Shown one piece after another: positions 6,370-13,151 of a stretch of DNA of 13,987 nt. Location of the stretch: contig CAMLEO010000195.1 of assembly GCA_946478975.1 (NCBI GenBank), forward strand, positions 1 to 13,987, given 5' to 3'. A program made the position numbers and the translations under genes. The stretch comes from an uncultured Steroidobacter sp. (GTDB lineage Bacteria > Pseudomonadota > Gammaproteobacteria > Steroidobacterales > Steroidobacteraceae). Position 1 is the stretch's first letter, and the number at the start of each line of letters is the position of its first letter. The notes under the pieces are model-generated. The model saw only the letters and a program-made list of their open reading frames with translations. It made no database searches and was not told the DNA's origin.

Positions 6370-8391
6370 ATGAAGATGCTCGTCGCCTTTGCGCTTGCCG
6401 CGCTGGCCGCCGTTCCGGCGTTTGCCCAGTCGAAGGAATATCAGGGTCGGGCGGGCGTGCGGGCCCCCGACATCACCGATCAGATCATCGTCAAGTGGCG
6501 CGAATCCAATGCCACTGTTGCCAAGTCGTCGGTCCCGCAGCGGGCCAGTAAATTGACGACCACCGCCGGCGTGGCGCTGGAGCACAAGCGCAACGGCTGG
6601 GGCAAGACCGAGATCTACAAGCTCGACCACATGATGGCGACAGCCGAAATGCAGGCCGTGCTCGACAAGCTCAATGCCGATCCGGACGTCGAATACGCCG
6701 TCGCCGACAAACGCCGCTTCGCGCAGCAGCTGCCGTCCGACCCGATGGTGATCGATCAGTGGTATCTGCAAAGCACGGAAATCGCGGCCACCAGCACCGA
6801 CAAGGCCTGGGATGTCACGACCGGCAGCAACACCGTCATCGTCGCCGTGCTCGATACCGGCGTGCGCCCAGAACATCCCGATCTCGCCGGCAAACTGCTG
6901 CCCGGCTACGACTTCATCAGCCAGACCGTGGTCGCCAACGACGGCGACGGCCGCGATGCCGATCCGACCGATCCCGGCGACTTCGTGGCCTCCTCCGACC
7001 GCACCGGCATTCTCGCCAACTGCGATCTCAGCAACAGCTCGTGGCACGGCACCCGCACGTCGAGCTTGATCGCCGCGGCCACCAACGAAGGCCAAGGCAT
7101 GGCGGGCGCGGGCTGGGATACGCGCATCCTGCCGGTACGCGTGTTAGGCAAATGCGGTGGCAGCGACTCGGACATCGTCGATGCGATGGCGTGGGCCGCG
7201 GGCCTGCAGGTCACCGGTGCGCCGTTGAACCCGAACCCGGCCAAGATCATCAATATGAGCCTCGGCGGCAACGGTGCGTGCAGTGCTAATTATCAGGCTG
7301 TCGTGGATCAGATCACCGCTCGCGGCGTGCTGGTCGTCGCGTCGGTCGGCAACGACGGCATCGCGGTCGGCACACCGGCGAACTGCAACGGCGTGCTCGG
7401 CGTGAGCGGCTTGCGACATGCCGGCACCAAGGTCGGTTACAGCAGCCTCGGCCCCGGTGCCGACATCGGCGCGCCGGCCGGCAACTGCGTCAACACCACG
7501 ATCACCGCCAACACCCCGTGCGTTTATTCCATTCTCTCGGCGATCGACCTCGGCACGACCACGCCGGTCGGCCCCGGCTACACGGATAAAGTGAATCGTC
7601 CCAACTTCGGCACGAGCTTCTCGGCACCGCTGGTGTCCGGCGCGGCCGCGTTGATGCGAGCCGTGAATCCTTCTCTGACACCGGCTCAGTACAGCGCCGT
7701 GCTGATGGGCACTGCCAATCCGTTCCCGACCACCAGCACGACCACGACCGATGTCTGCCGCGTACCCACGGGCAACCTCGTGCAAGGTGCCGAATGTATC
7801 TGCACGACCGCGACCTGCGGCGCCGGCATGCTCAACACCTCGGCGGCCATCAATGCACTGTCCTCGCCGTTCGGCGTGATCCAGGCGTCGTCGACCATCG
7901 GCATCAACACCAATGTTTCTATCGACGGCAGCAGCAGCTTCGATACCAACGGCAGCCAGGTCGTGAGCTATCAGTGGAGCGTGTTGAATGTCAGCGGTGC
8001 GATGCCGACGATTGCGGATCCGAATTCTGCGACCGGCAAGACGACGCTGCAGGTGAGCGGCACCAGCAACTTCACGCTGCGTTTACGCGTGACTGGCGCG
8101 AGCGGCGCGACGGACGATACTGACTTCGCGATGGCCACCACGGCCGTGACGACTCCGCCTGCCCAGACCCCGATCGGCTCAGGTGGCGGCGGTGGCGGTG
8201 GCGGCGCCTTCGACTGGTGGCTGCTGCTGCTCGGCCTGTTGCCTCTCGCCCTGCCCGGCCCGCGCAAGCGCAGGCCGGCGCGGGTGCGCGGCCTGGCGCG
8301 CCGCGCCTCGCCGCTCGGCGAGTGGCAGCACGCCAGTGTTTCAGCCGTTCGCTGCGATCGGCGTCGCCGCCGGCAGCACTTCCCGGAGTGA
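6370..8391 (+). CDS. Secreted S8 (subtilisin-like) serine protease with C-terminal sorting tail
   Basis: This is a 673-residue preproprotein. ATG 6370 is chosen because AAGGA lies eight bases before it and a clean signal peptide follows (MKMLVAFALA onward, cleavage after AFA at about residue 19). Residues about 30-115 look like an I9-type propeptide. The catalytic domain has Asp162 (AVLDTGV), His226 (SWHGTRTSS), oxyanion Asn328 (ASVGNDG) and Ser416 (GTSFSAP). Residues about 503-595 resemble a PKD/Ig-like domain. The C-terminus has a run of eight Gly (605-612), a hydrophobic segment (615-629) and a basic cluster RKRR (632-635), like GlyGly-CTERM-type tags processed by rhombosortase; this family assignment is an inference. 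Unusually, about 38 more residues follow the basic cluster and the last 51 bases overlap gabT on the opposite strand. It probably acts outside the cell or at the cell surface. Confidence 0.9.
   Translation: MKMLVAFALAALAAVPAFAQSKEYQGRAGVRAPDITDQIIVKWRESNATVAKSSVPQRASKLTTTAGVALEHKRNGWGKTEIYKLDHMMATAEMQAVLDKLNADPDVEYAVADKRRFAQQLPSDPMVIDQWYLQSTEIAATSTDKAWDVTTGSNTVIVAVLDTGVRPEHPDLAGKLLPGYDFISQTVVANDGDGRDADPTDPGDFVASSDRTGILANCDLSNSSWHGTRTSSLIAAATNEGQGMAGAGWDTRILPVRVLGKCGGSDSDIVDAMAWAAGLQVTGAPLNPNPAKIINMSLGGNGACSANYQAVVDQITARGVLVVASVGNDGIAVGTPANCNGVLGVSGLRHAGTKVGYSSLGPGADIGAPAGNCVNTTITANTPCVYSILSAIDLGTTTPVGPGYTDKVNRPNFGTSFSAPLVSGAAALMRAVNPSLTPAQYSAVLMGTANPFPTTSTTTTDVCRVPTGNLVQGAECICTTATCGAGMLNTSAAINALSSPFGVIQASSTIGINTNVSIDGSSSFDTNGSQVVSYQWSVLNVSGAMPTIADPNSATGKTTLQVSGTSNFTLRLRVTGASGATDDTDFAMATTAVTTPPAQTPIGSGGGGGGGGAFDWWLLLLGLLPLALPGPRKRRPARVRGLARRASPLGEWQHASVSAVRCDRRRRRQHFPE
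8307..8322. other. Short perfect inverted repeat near the convergent gene ends
   Basis: CTCGCCG (8307-8313) and CGGCGAG (8316-8322) are exact complements around CT. It lies within the protease tail codons and just downstream of the gabT stop on the minus strand, so it could act as a terminator for gabT. There is no T-run, so intrinsic termination is doubtful. Confidence 0.3.
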
Positions 8392-9651
8392 TTTTTCGAT
8401 GATGTCCAGGCCCTCGTGAATGAGGGCATCGGACGCGGTCAGCGGCACCAGAATACGAATGACGTTGCCATAGAGGCCGCAGGACAGCAGCACCAGGCCA
8501 TTCACACCGGCGCGTTGAACCAGCGCCTTCGCCAGATCCGCATCGGGTGAGTGCGGATCGCGATTACGGACCAGCTCCATCGCAACCATCGCGCCCAGGC
8601 CGCGCACTTCGCCCACACACGTGAACTGACTCTGCAGCTTGCGCAGGCGCTGCGTGATGAGATCGCCAACCTGCACGGCGCGGGCCGGCAGCTTTTCTTT
8701 CTCCATTACTTCCAACACCGCCAGCGCAGCGGCGCAGCTCACCGGCGAACCGGCGTATGTGCCACCGAGACCGCCGGTGATCGGCGCGTCCATCATCTGC
8801 GCCTTGCCGACCACTGCAGCCAGAGGGAAGCCGCCGGCGAGGCTCTTCGCCATCGTCATCAGGTCGGGCTCGATGCCGTAATGTTCCATTGCAAACATGC
8901 GACCGGTGCGCGCGAAGCCGGTTTGAATTTCATCGGCGATGAACACGATGCCGTGTTTGTCACAAAGCGCGCGCAGCGCCTTCATGAACTCTGGAGGCGC
9001 GGCATAGAAACCACCCTCGCCCAACACCGGCTCGATGATGATCGCAGCGACGCGACTCGGCTCGATGTCGTATTTGAAAATATGTTCCAGCGCTTCGAGG
9101 CTGTGCTCGGTCGTCACGCCGTGATACGCGACCGGGAACGGCGCGTGATACACGTCGCCGGGGAACGGACCGAAGCCGACTTTGTAGGGCGAGACTTTGC
9201 CCGTGAGCGCCATCGCCATATAGGTGCGGCCGTGAAAGCCGCCGCCGAAAGCGATCACGCCGGAACGGCCGGTGTATGCACGAGCGATCTTCACCGCGTT
9301 CTCCACCGCCTCGGCGCCCGTGGTCACGAGCATGGTCTTTTTCGGCGTCGGGCCCGGCGCCAGCGCGTTGAGCTTTTCGGCAAGCTCCACGGCCACGCGA
9401 TACGGCGTGATCATCAAGCACGTATGTGTGAAGCCGGCGTCGAGCTGCTTGATCACCGCAGCCTTCACGTGTGGATGCACGTGGCCGCTATTCACTACGG
9501 CGATGCCGCCAGCGAAATCGATATAGCGACGCCCGTCCGCATCCCACAACTCGGCGTTCTGCCCACGTTCGACATACACGGGCAACATGGTCGACATGCC
9601 CTTGCTGAGCGCCGCGTTGCGACGGTTGTGCAGGTCTTGGTTGTTGGACAT
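8341..9651 (-). CDS. gabT: 4-aminobutyrate (GABA) aminotransferase family, class III PLP enzyme
   Basis: The protein has 436 residues, close to the 426 of E. coli GabT. Class III aminotransferase marks are clear: TGAEAVENAVKIAR (111-124) for the cofactor phosphate region, FHGRTYMAMALTGK (139-152), Asp240 in IADEIQTGFARTG (238-250) and the PLP lysine Lys269 in TMAKSLAGGFPLAAV. GabT moves the amino group of 4-aminobutyrate to 2-oxoglutarate, giving succinate semialdehyde and glutamate in the cytoplasm. ATG 9651 has GAGAG a few bases upstream. No succinate-semialdehyde dehydrogenase gene (gabD) is adjacent. The gene stands 98 bases downstream of galU and its 3' end overlaps the protease gene by 51 bases. 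Related enzymes (5-aminovalerate, acetylornithine or putrescine aminotransferases) share these motifs, but the GabT reading is the most likely. Confidence 0.9.
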   Translation of the reverse strand: MSNNQDLHNRRNAALSKGMSTMLPVYVERGQNAELWDADGRRYIDFAGGIAVVNSGHVHPHVKAAVIKQLDAGFTHTCLMITPYRVAVELAEKLNALAPGPTPKKTMLVTTGAEAVENAVKIARAYTGRSGVIAFGGGFHGRTYMAMALTGKVSPYKVGFGPFPGDVYHAPFPVAYHGVTTEHSLEALEHIFKYDIEPSRVAAIIIEPVLGEGGFYAAPPEFMKALRALCDKHGIVFIADEIQTGFARTGRMFAMEHYGIEPDLMTMAKSLAGGFPLAAVVGKAQMMDAPITGGLGGTYAGSPVSCAAALAVLEVMEKEKLPARAVQVGDLITQRLRKLQSQFTCVGEVRGLGAMVAMELVRNRDPHSPDADLAKALVQRAGVNGLVLLSCGLYGNVIRILVPLTASDALIHEGLDIIEKSLREVLPAATPIAANG

Positions 9652-9749
9652 GGAAGCTCTCGAAAAACGGGTGAGCGATGGTAGCTTGCGGTGCGCGACA
9701 CCGCTGGTGCCAAATGGCAGTCCAACGGTGCCGCCGCAATCCCGCCAGG

Positions 9750-10652
9750 TCAGGGCTTGGCCGTCAGCGTGGTGGCGAGGTTGCGCAGGTAATCGTGGAA
9801 CTTGGTGCCCAGGCTTTCGTGCTTGAGCCCGTATTCCACCGTCGCCTGCAGATAGCCGAGCTTGCTGCCGCAGTCGTAACGTTTGCCTTCGAACTCGTAT
9901 GCATACACCGGTTCTTCGCCGAGCAGGTCCGCGATCGCGTCGGTGAGCTGAATTTCGCCGCCGGCGCCGCGGCCGGTGTTTTCCAGCTTGGCGAAGATCG
10001 TCGGCGACAGCAGATAACGGCCGACCACCGCGAGCGTCGACGGCGCATTCTGCGGCCGCGGCTTTTCCACGATCTGTTTGACGACGCTGACGCGGCCTTC
10101 GCGCTCTTCCGTCGCAACGATGCCGTACTTATCTGTTTCGGCGCGCGGAACGGTTTCGACGCCGAGCACGCTGCCGCCGCGTTCGGCGTATACAGTCGCC
10201 ATCTGGCGCAGGCACGGCGTCGTGGCATCGATCAGATCGTCCGCGAGGTGTACGAAGAACGGCTCGTCACCGACCACCGGCTTGGCACACCACACGGCGT
10301 GACCGAGACCGAGCGGCGACGGCTGACGGATATAGATACAACTGGCCCATGACGGCACGATGTCTTTGAGCGCCTTGAGCAGCTCGTGCTTGCCCTGCGC
10401 TTCCAGCGCTTCTTCCAATTCATGATCGCTGTCGAAGTGATCTTCGATGGCGCGCTTGGAGCTGCCGGTGATGAACACCAGCTTGCGCGCACCGGCGGCA
10501 AGCGCCTCTTCCGCGGCGTACTGAATCAGCGGCTTGTCGACGATCGGCAGCATTTCCTTGGGGCTGGCCTTGGTTGCGGGAAGGAAGCGCGTGCCGCGCC
10601 CTGCCACCGGGAATACCGCTGTCCTGATCTCTTTCGTCGCTTGTTTCGCCAC
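9750..10652 (-). CDS. galU: UTP-glucose-1-phosphate uridylyltransferase
   Basis: The protein makes UDP-glucose from UTP and glucose 1-phosphate for cell-envelope polysaccharides. From GTG 10652 it has 300 residues, against 302 in E. coli GalU. GTG is preferred over the ATG at 10712 because AGAGG lies six bases before it and the 20 extra residues do not belong to the family. Family signatures are the nucleotide loop [19 protein letters not shown] (16-34) followed by [32 protein letters not shown] in mid-protein, and a [10 protein letters not shown] segment near the C-terminus. It follows the terminator at 10788-10816, so it probably has its own promoter; a -10-like TATCAT (minus strand, plus positions 10695-10700) is the best candidate, without a good -35. 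Confidence 0.95.
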   Translation of the reverse strand: MAKQATKEIRTAVFPVAGRGTRFLPATKASPKEMLPIVDKPLIQYAAEEALAAGARKLVFITGSSKRAIEDHFDSDHELEEALEAQGKHELLKALKDIVPSWASCIYIRQPSPLGLGHAVWCAKPVVGDEPFFVHLADDLIDATTPCLRQMATVYAERGGSVLGVETVPRAETDKYGIVATEEREGRVSVVKQIVEKPRPQNAPSTLAVVGRYLLSPTIFAKLENTGRGAGGEIQLTDAIADLLGEEPVYAYEFEGKRYDCGSKLGYLQATVEYGLKHESLGTKFHDYLRNLATTLTAKP

Positions 10653-10658
10653 TGCAGA

Positions 10659-10663
10659 CCTCT
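10659..10663 (-). promoter_or_regulatory. Ribosome binding site deciding the galU GTG start
   Basis: AGAGG on the minus strand sits six bases before GTG 10652. It supports the 300-residue form of GalU over the longer frame from 10712. Confidence 0.55.
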
Positions 10664-10787
10664 TACGCCAAACGCGCGTAATCGCGCGGTGCCGATGATA
10701 TCGCATTGGCATCGCAGATTCGGGATGCAGCGCTCATTGACCGGCGCTGTCGGGATTCGCCGACTGCAGGTCGCCCAAGTTTTACAA

Positions 10788-10816
10788 ACGACCCGCCGCG
10801 GCAGACGGCGGGTCGT
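10788..10816 (-). terminator. Strong hairpin terminator after the comEA-like gene
   Basis: ACGACCCGCCG (10788-10798) and CGGCGGGTCGT (10806-10816) are exact 11-base complements with a 7-base loop. On the minus strand the stem is followed by TTTGTAAAA, a short T-rich stretch, and it starts 12 bases after the stop of the comEA-like gene. It should separate that gene and the lap/ihf/rpsA genes from galU. Confidence 0.75.
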
Positions 10817-10828
10817 GAGCCGGGCCCG

Positions 10829-11110
10829 CTACTTCATCAAAATATTGGGCCGGTTGCGCTCCAGGGTTTTGGCGCCGATGCCTTTGATCTTGCGCAGGTC
10901 CTCGGCCGCCTTGAACGCGCCGTTCTTTTCCCGGTAGGCGACGATGGCCTGGGCTTTGCTGAGCCCGATGCCTTGCAGCTCTTTGGCGATGGTCGCGGCG
11001 TCGGCGGTGTTGATATCCACCGGCCCGGCCCATGCACCGCTCGCGAACATGGCCGGCAGCAGGCTGCAGATCAGCAGTTGCACGCAGCGCCGTGAAGAAT
11101 GCTTCGACAT
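10829..11110 (-). CDS. Small secreted ComEA-like helix-hairpin-helix protein
   Basis: This is a 93-residue protein. ATG 11110 is chosen because AAGGAG lies nine bases upstream and a Sec signal peptide follows, with likely cleavage after GAWA (residue 28). The mature part is almost only a ComEA-type double helix-hairpin-helix domain: VDINTADAATIAKELQGIGL (31-50), then KAQAIVAYREKNGAF (52-66) and LRKIKGIGAKTLERN (72-86). The family binds double-stranded DNA without sequence preference. ComEA proteins act in periplasmic DNA uptake, and short forms like this are common in Proteobacteria, often of unproven role. It lies 131 bases after lapB and before a strong terminator. Confidence 0.85.
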   Translation of the reverse strand: MSKHSSRRCVQLLICSLLPAMFASGAWAGPVDINTADAATIAKELQGIGLSKAQAIVAYREKNGAFKAAEDLRKIKGIGAKTLERNRPNILMK

Positions 11111-11119
11111 AGATGTTCT

Positions 11120-11125
11120 CTCCTT
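11120..11125 (-). promoter_or_regulatory. Ribosome binding site of the comEA-like gene
   Basis: AAGGAG nine bases before ATG 11110 on the minus strand rules out the longer open frame that reaches 11419 into lapB. Confidence 0.65.
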
Positions 11126-11140
11126 GAATGTTGCGGGACT

Positions 11141-11164
11141 GACGCGGATGCGGCTGCATCCGTC
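11141..11164 (-). promoter_or_regulatory. Leader hairpin between lapB and the comEA-like gene
   Basis: CGGATGC (11145-11151) and GCATCCG (11156-11162) pair exactly around a four-base loop; the outer GAC/GTC can extend the stem with one bulge. It falls in the 131-base gap, with no T-run on either side, so it looks more like an RNA-stability or leader structure than a terminator. Confidence 0.35.
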
Positions 11165-11241
11165 AGGAGAGATTGTGGAAGCGGCGGAGCCGCGAAATGA
11201 GGCCGATAAACTGCGCTTTTGCCCAATTATTCGCACGCTTT

Positions 11242-12447
11242 TCAGCGGCGATGCATGCCTGGGGTGAGATCGAGCAAAGCCACCGGCGCAAACGCATCCC
11301 AGCTGCGACAGCCCGGGCACTGCCAGAAGTGCGACGCGCTGGCGAAGCCGCAGTCCACGCATCGATAACGCTGCGTCCGCCGCAGAATGCGGCCAAGTGC
11401 ATTGGCTAACGCCGAGCATTGTTCGGAAGACAAATGCGCTGGATCGCCGCTGGTCGCGCGGACGATTTCACCTAACGTCGGATCTTCGCGCAGCAGGTCG
11501 GGCAAACATTCGCGCACGAAAGGTTCTTGCTCCAAGCCTGCAACGATGGCTGCATACGCCAGCTCGGCGCGCGCCACCGGCTCTGGCCGAATCCACGAGC
11601 GAAAGCGGCGCTCGATTTCACCCGCATCGCTGCCTTTCATGGCTCTCATCACACGCGGCAAAGCCAGCGCCAGCAGCTTGGGATGCAACTCCACGACCCG
11701 CTGACACAGCAACGCCGCGAGCTCCGGCTCATTCATATCGAGCGCGATATCGGCGCGAATCAGCGCGCCACGAGGAAAGTTACGTTGTGCCTCACGTGCC
11801 TGATGCAGCCGCTCACGAGCCGCGGCGAAATTTCCTTTTGCTCGCAGCTGTTCCGCGAGCTCGCAGTGATAGTGAGCAATCGCCGTCGGATGCTCGGGTG
11901 ACGCCACGGCAATCAAGCGACGATGGGTGGCGATCGCTTGTTCCCAATCGCGCTGCTGTTCGTAGATTCGTAACAAATATCGCAGCGCTGCTACGTGGCG
12001 CCCGCTGCCGTCGGCGAGCTGTTGAAACAAACGTTCGGCGCGATCGAACAGGCCGGCGCGGAAATAATCCTCGCCCAGAGCAAACATTGCATGCACTCGA
12101 TGCTCGTCGCTGAGCGACGGCCGCGCCATGATGTTTTCATGCACGCGAATGGCGCGTTCCACTTCGCCGCGGCGCCGATACAAATTCCCGAGCGCAAAAT
12201 GCGTTTCAACGGTTTCGTTATCGACGTCGACCATGCGCAGGAACACTTCCAGCGCTTTGTCCGGCTCTTCTTCGAGCAAATAGCTCAGACCGCGGAAATA
12301 TTCTTCCGAGAGCTTGGACTTGGGATGGGATCGGGCGTGGGAAGACGCAGAAGAGCGGCCAGGGAAGCGGTAGCGGCCGAACAGCCAGCCGGCGGCTGCA
12401 GCGATGAACAGCGCGAATATCAGCAGCAGCGGCGGATCAGCCGGCAT
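11242..12447 (-). CDS. lapB: Lipopolysaccharide assembly protein B (TPR protein with rubredoxin-like zinc site)
   Basis: LapB (YciM) is an inner-membrane adaptor that, with FtsH, controls turnover of LpxC and so the rate of lipid A synthesis. From ATG 12447 the protein has 401 residues (389 in E. coli). It has one N-terminal membrane helix (about 6-24), TPR repeats from about 47 to 330 (for example LSEEYFRGLSYLLEEEPDKA and ETHFALGNLYRRRGEVERAI), and a C-terminal rubredoxin-like metal site formed by Cys363, Cys366, Cys377 and Cys380. ATG 12447 is preferred over 12516 because the membrane helix then begins at the N-terminus as in the family. The start overlaps the end of lapA by 11 bases, implying coupled translation. 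Confidence 0.95.
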   Translation of the reverse strand: MPADPPLLLIFALFIAAAAGWLFGRYRFPGRSSASSHARSHPKSKLSEEYFRGLSYLLEEEPDKALEVFLRMVDVDNETVETHFALGNLYRRRGEVERAIRVHENIMARPSLSDEHRVHAMFALGEDYFRAGLFDRAERLFQQLADGSGRHVAALRYLLRIYEQQRDWEQAIATHRRLIAVASPEHPTAIAHYHCELAEQLRAKGNFAAARERLHQAREAQRNFPRGALIRADIALDMNEPELAALLCQRVVELHPKLLALALPRVMRAMKGSDAGEIERRFRSWIRPEPVARAELAYAAIVAGLEQEPFVRECLPDLLREDPTLGEIVRATSGDPAHLSSEQCSALANALGRILRRTQRYRCVDCGFASASHFWQCPGCRSWDAFAPVALLDLTPGMHRR

Positions 12448-12727
12448 TTTCACCCGCGGCGGCCGCGGCTCGTGCCCGCTGCTCCGCCAGCCGCAACGCG
12501 CGGCGCAAGCGGCCACGCTCGTTGAGCAATTCGGCGACCCAATACACGCGCCAGATCAAACCGGCGACGATGCCGGCGGCAAACGCAACGACCAACGCCA
12601 GCCCGAGCGGCGTGGCAATGCGCAGGAACGCGAGCTCCACTTCGACGCGATCGGCATTCATGGCGCTGACCAGCAGTGCCACCAGGGCAGCCAGTGCGAC
12701 GGACGAGAAGAAAACGATGCGGGACAT
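12437..12727 (-). CDS. lapA: Lipopolysaccharide assembly protein A (DUF1049 membrane protein)
   Basis: This 96-residue protein has two membrane helices (about 4-22 and 41-62) linked by the DUF1049-type segment NADRVEVELAFLRIATPLGL. A basic, Ala-rich coiled tail (66-96) follows. LapA partners LapB at the inner membrane in lipopolysaccharide assembly. It starts 25 bases after ihfB and overlaps lapB by 11 bases, the standard gammaproteobacterial arrangement. No strong ribosome site is visible. Confidence 0.93.
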   Translation of the reverse strand: MSRIVFFSSVALAALVALLVSAMNADRVEVELAFLRIATPLGLALVVAFAAGIVAGLIWRVYWVAELLNERGRLRRALRLAEQRARAAAAAGENAG

Positions 12728-12752
12728 ATCGGCCAGCGGCGCGCCAGCCGCT

Positions 12753-13055
12753 TCAATCTCTGATCGGGGTGCCAGCGCCGTCGTTCACGCGCTCACGCAA
12801 ATCCTTGCCGGGTTTGAAATGCGGCACGTACTTGCCCGACAGCGCGACGGTCTCGCCGGTCTTGGGATTGCGCCCCTGGCGGGGCGGACGGAAATGCAGG
12901 GAGAAACTGCCGAAGCCACGGATCTCGATGCGGCCGCCCTGCGCCAGTGCATCGCTCATGATTTCCAGCACCTGCTTCACCGCCAGCTCCACGTCCTTGG
13001 CGGGCAGATGTTTCTGCTTGGCTGCAATGAGCTCGATGAGTTCCGATTTGGTCAT
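12753..13055 (-). CDS. ihfB: Integration host factor subunit beta
   Basis: This is a 100-residue DNA-bending HU/IHF family protein. The start [14 protein letters not shown], the core [14 protein letters not shown] (43-56) and the beta-arm segment RNPKTGETV (62-70) with its DNA-intercalating Pro identify the IHF beta subunit rather than HU. It pairs with IhfA to bend DNA at specific sites in recombination, replication and transcription. It lies between rpsA and lapA as in other gammaproteobacteria. The ribosome site before ATG 13055 is poor. Confidence 0.95.
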   Translation of the reverse strand: MTKSELIELIAAKQKHLPAKDVELAVKQVLEIMSDALAQGGRIEIRGFGSFSLHFRPPRQGRNPKTGETVALSGKYVPHFKPGKDLRERVNDGAGTPIRD

Positions 13056-13096
13056 GCTCGGGCCCGTTGTTGTTCTTCCACAGGCATCCGCCGTGA

Positions 13097-13143
13097 GCGA
13101 CAGGCACGGCGGCGGTTACCACCGCCGTGCCGCTGAGTGTCGC
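13097..13143 (-). terminator. Long GC-rich hairpin between rpsA and ihfB
   Basis: GGCACGGCGG (13103-13112) pairs exactly with CCGCCGTGCC (13122-13131), and a C-A mismatch and GG/CC continue the stem to a three-base loop. An outer stem GCGACA (13097-13102) / TGTCGC (13138-13143) extends it with a six-base bulge. It begins just past the rpsA stop. There is no T-run, so it may be a partial terminator, an RNA-processing site or a block to 3' decay rather than a full terminator. Confidence 0.45.
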
Positions 13144-13151
13144 CGGGCAGA

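Noticed and set aside
9688..9704. Perfect six-base inverted repeat (GCGGTG / CACCGC) between galU and gabT as a terminator
   Set aside because: The stem is short and there is no T-run on either side; it could be chance.
10653..10712. Longer galU start at ATG 10712
   Set aside because: The 20 extra residues are not part of the GalU family, while GTG 10652 has AGAGG at the right distance and gives the usual length.
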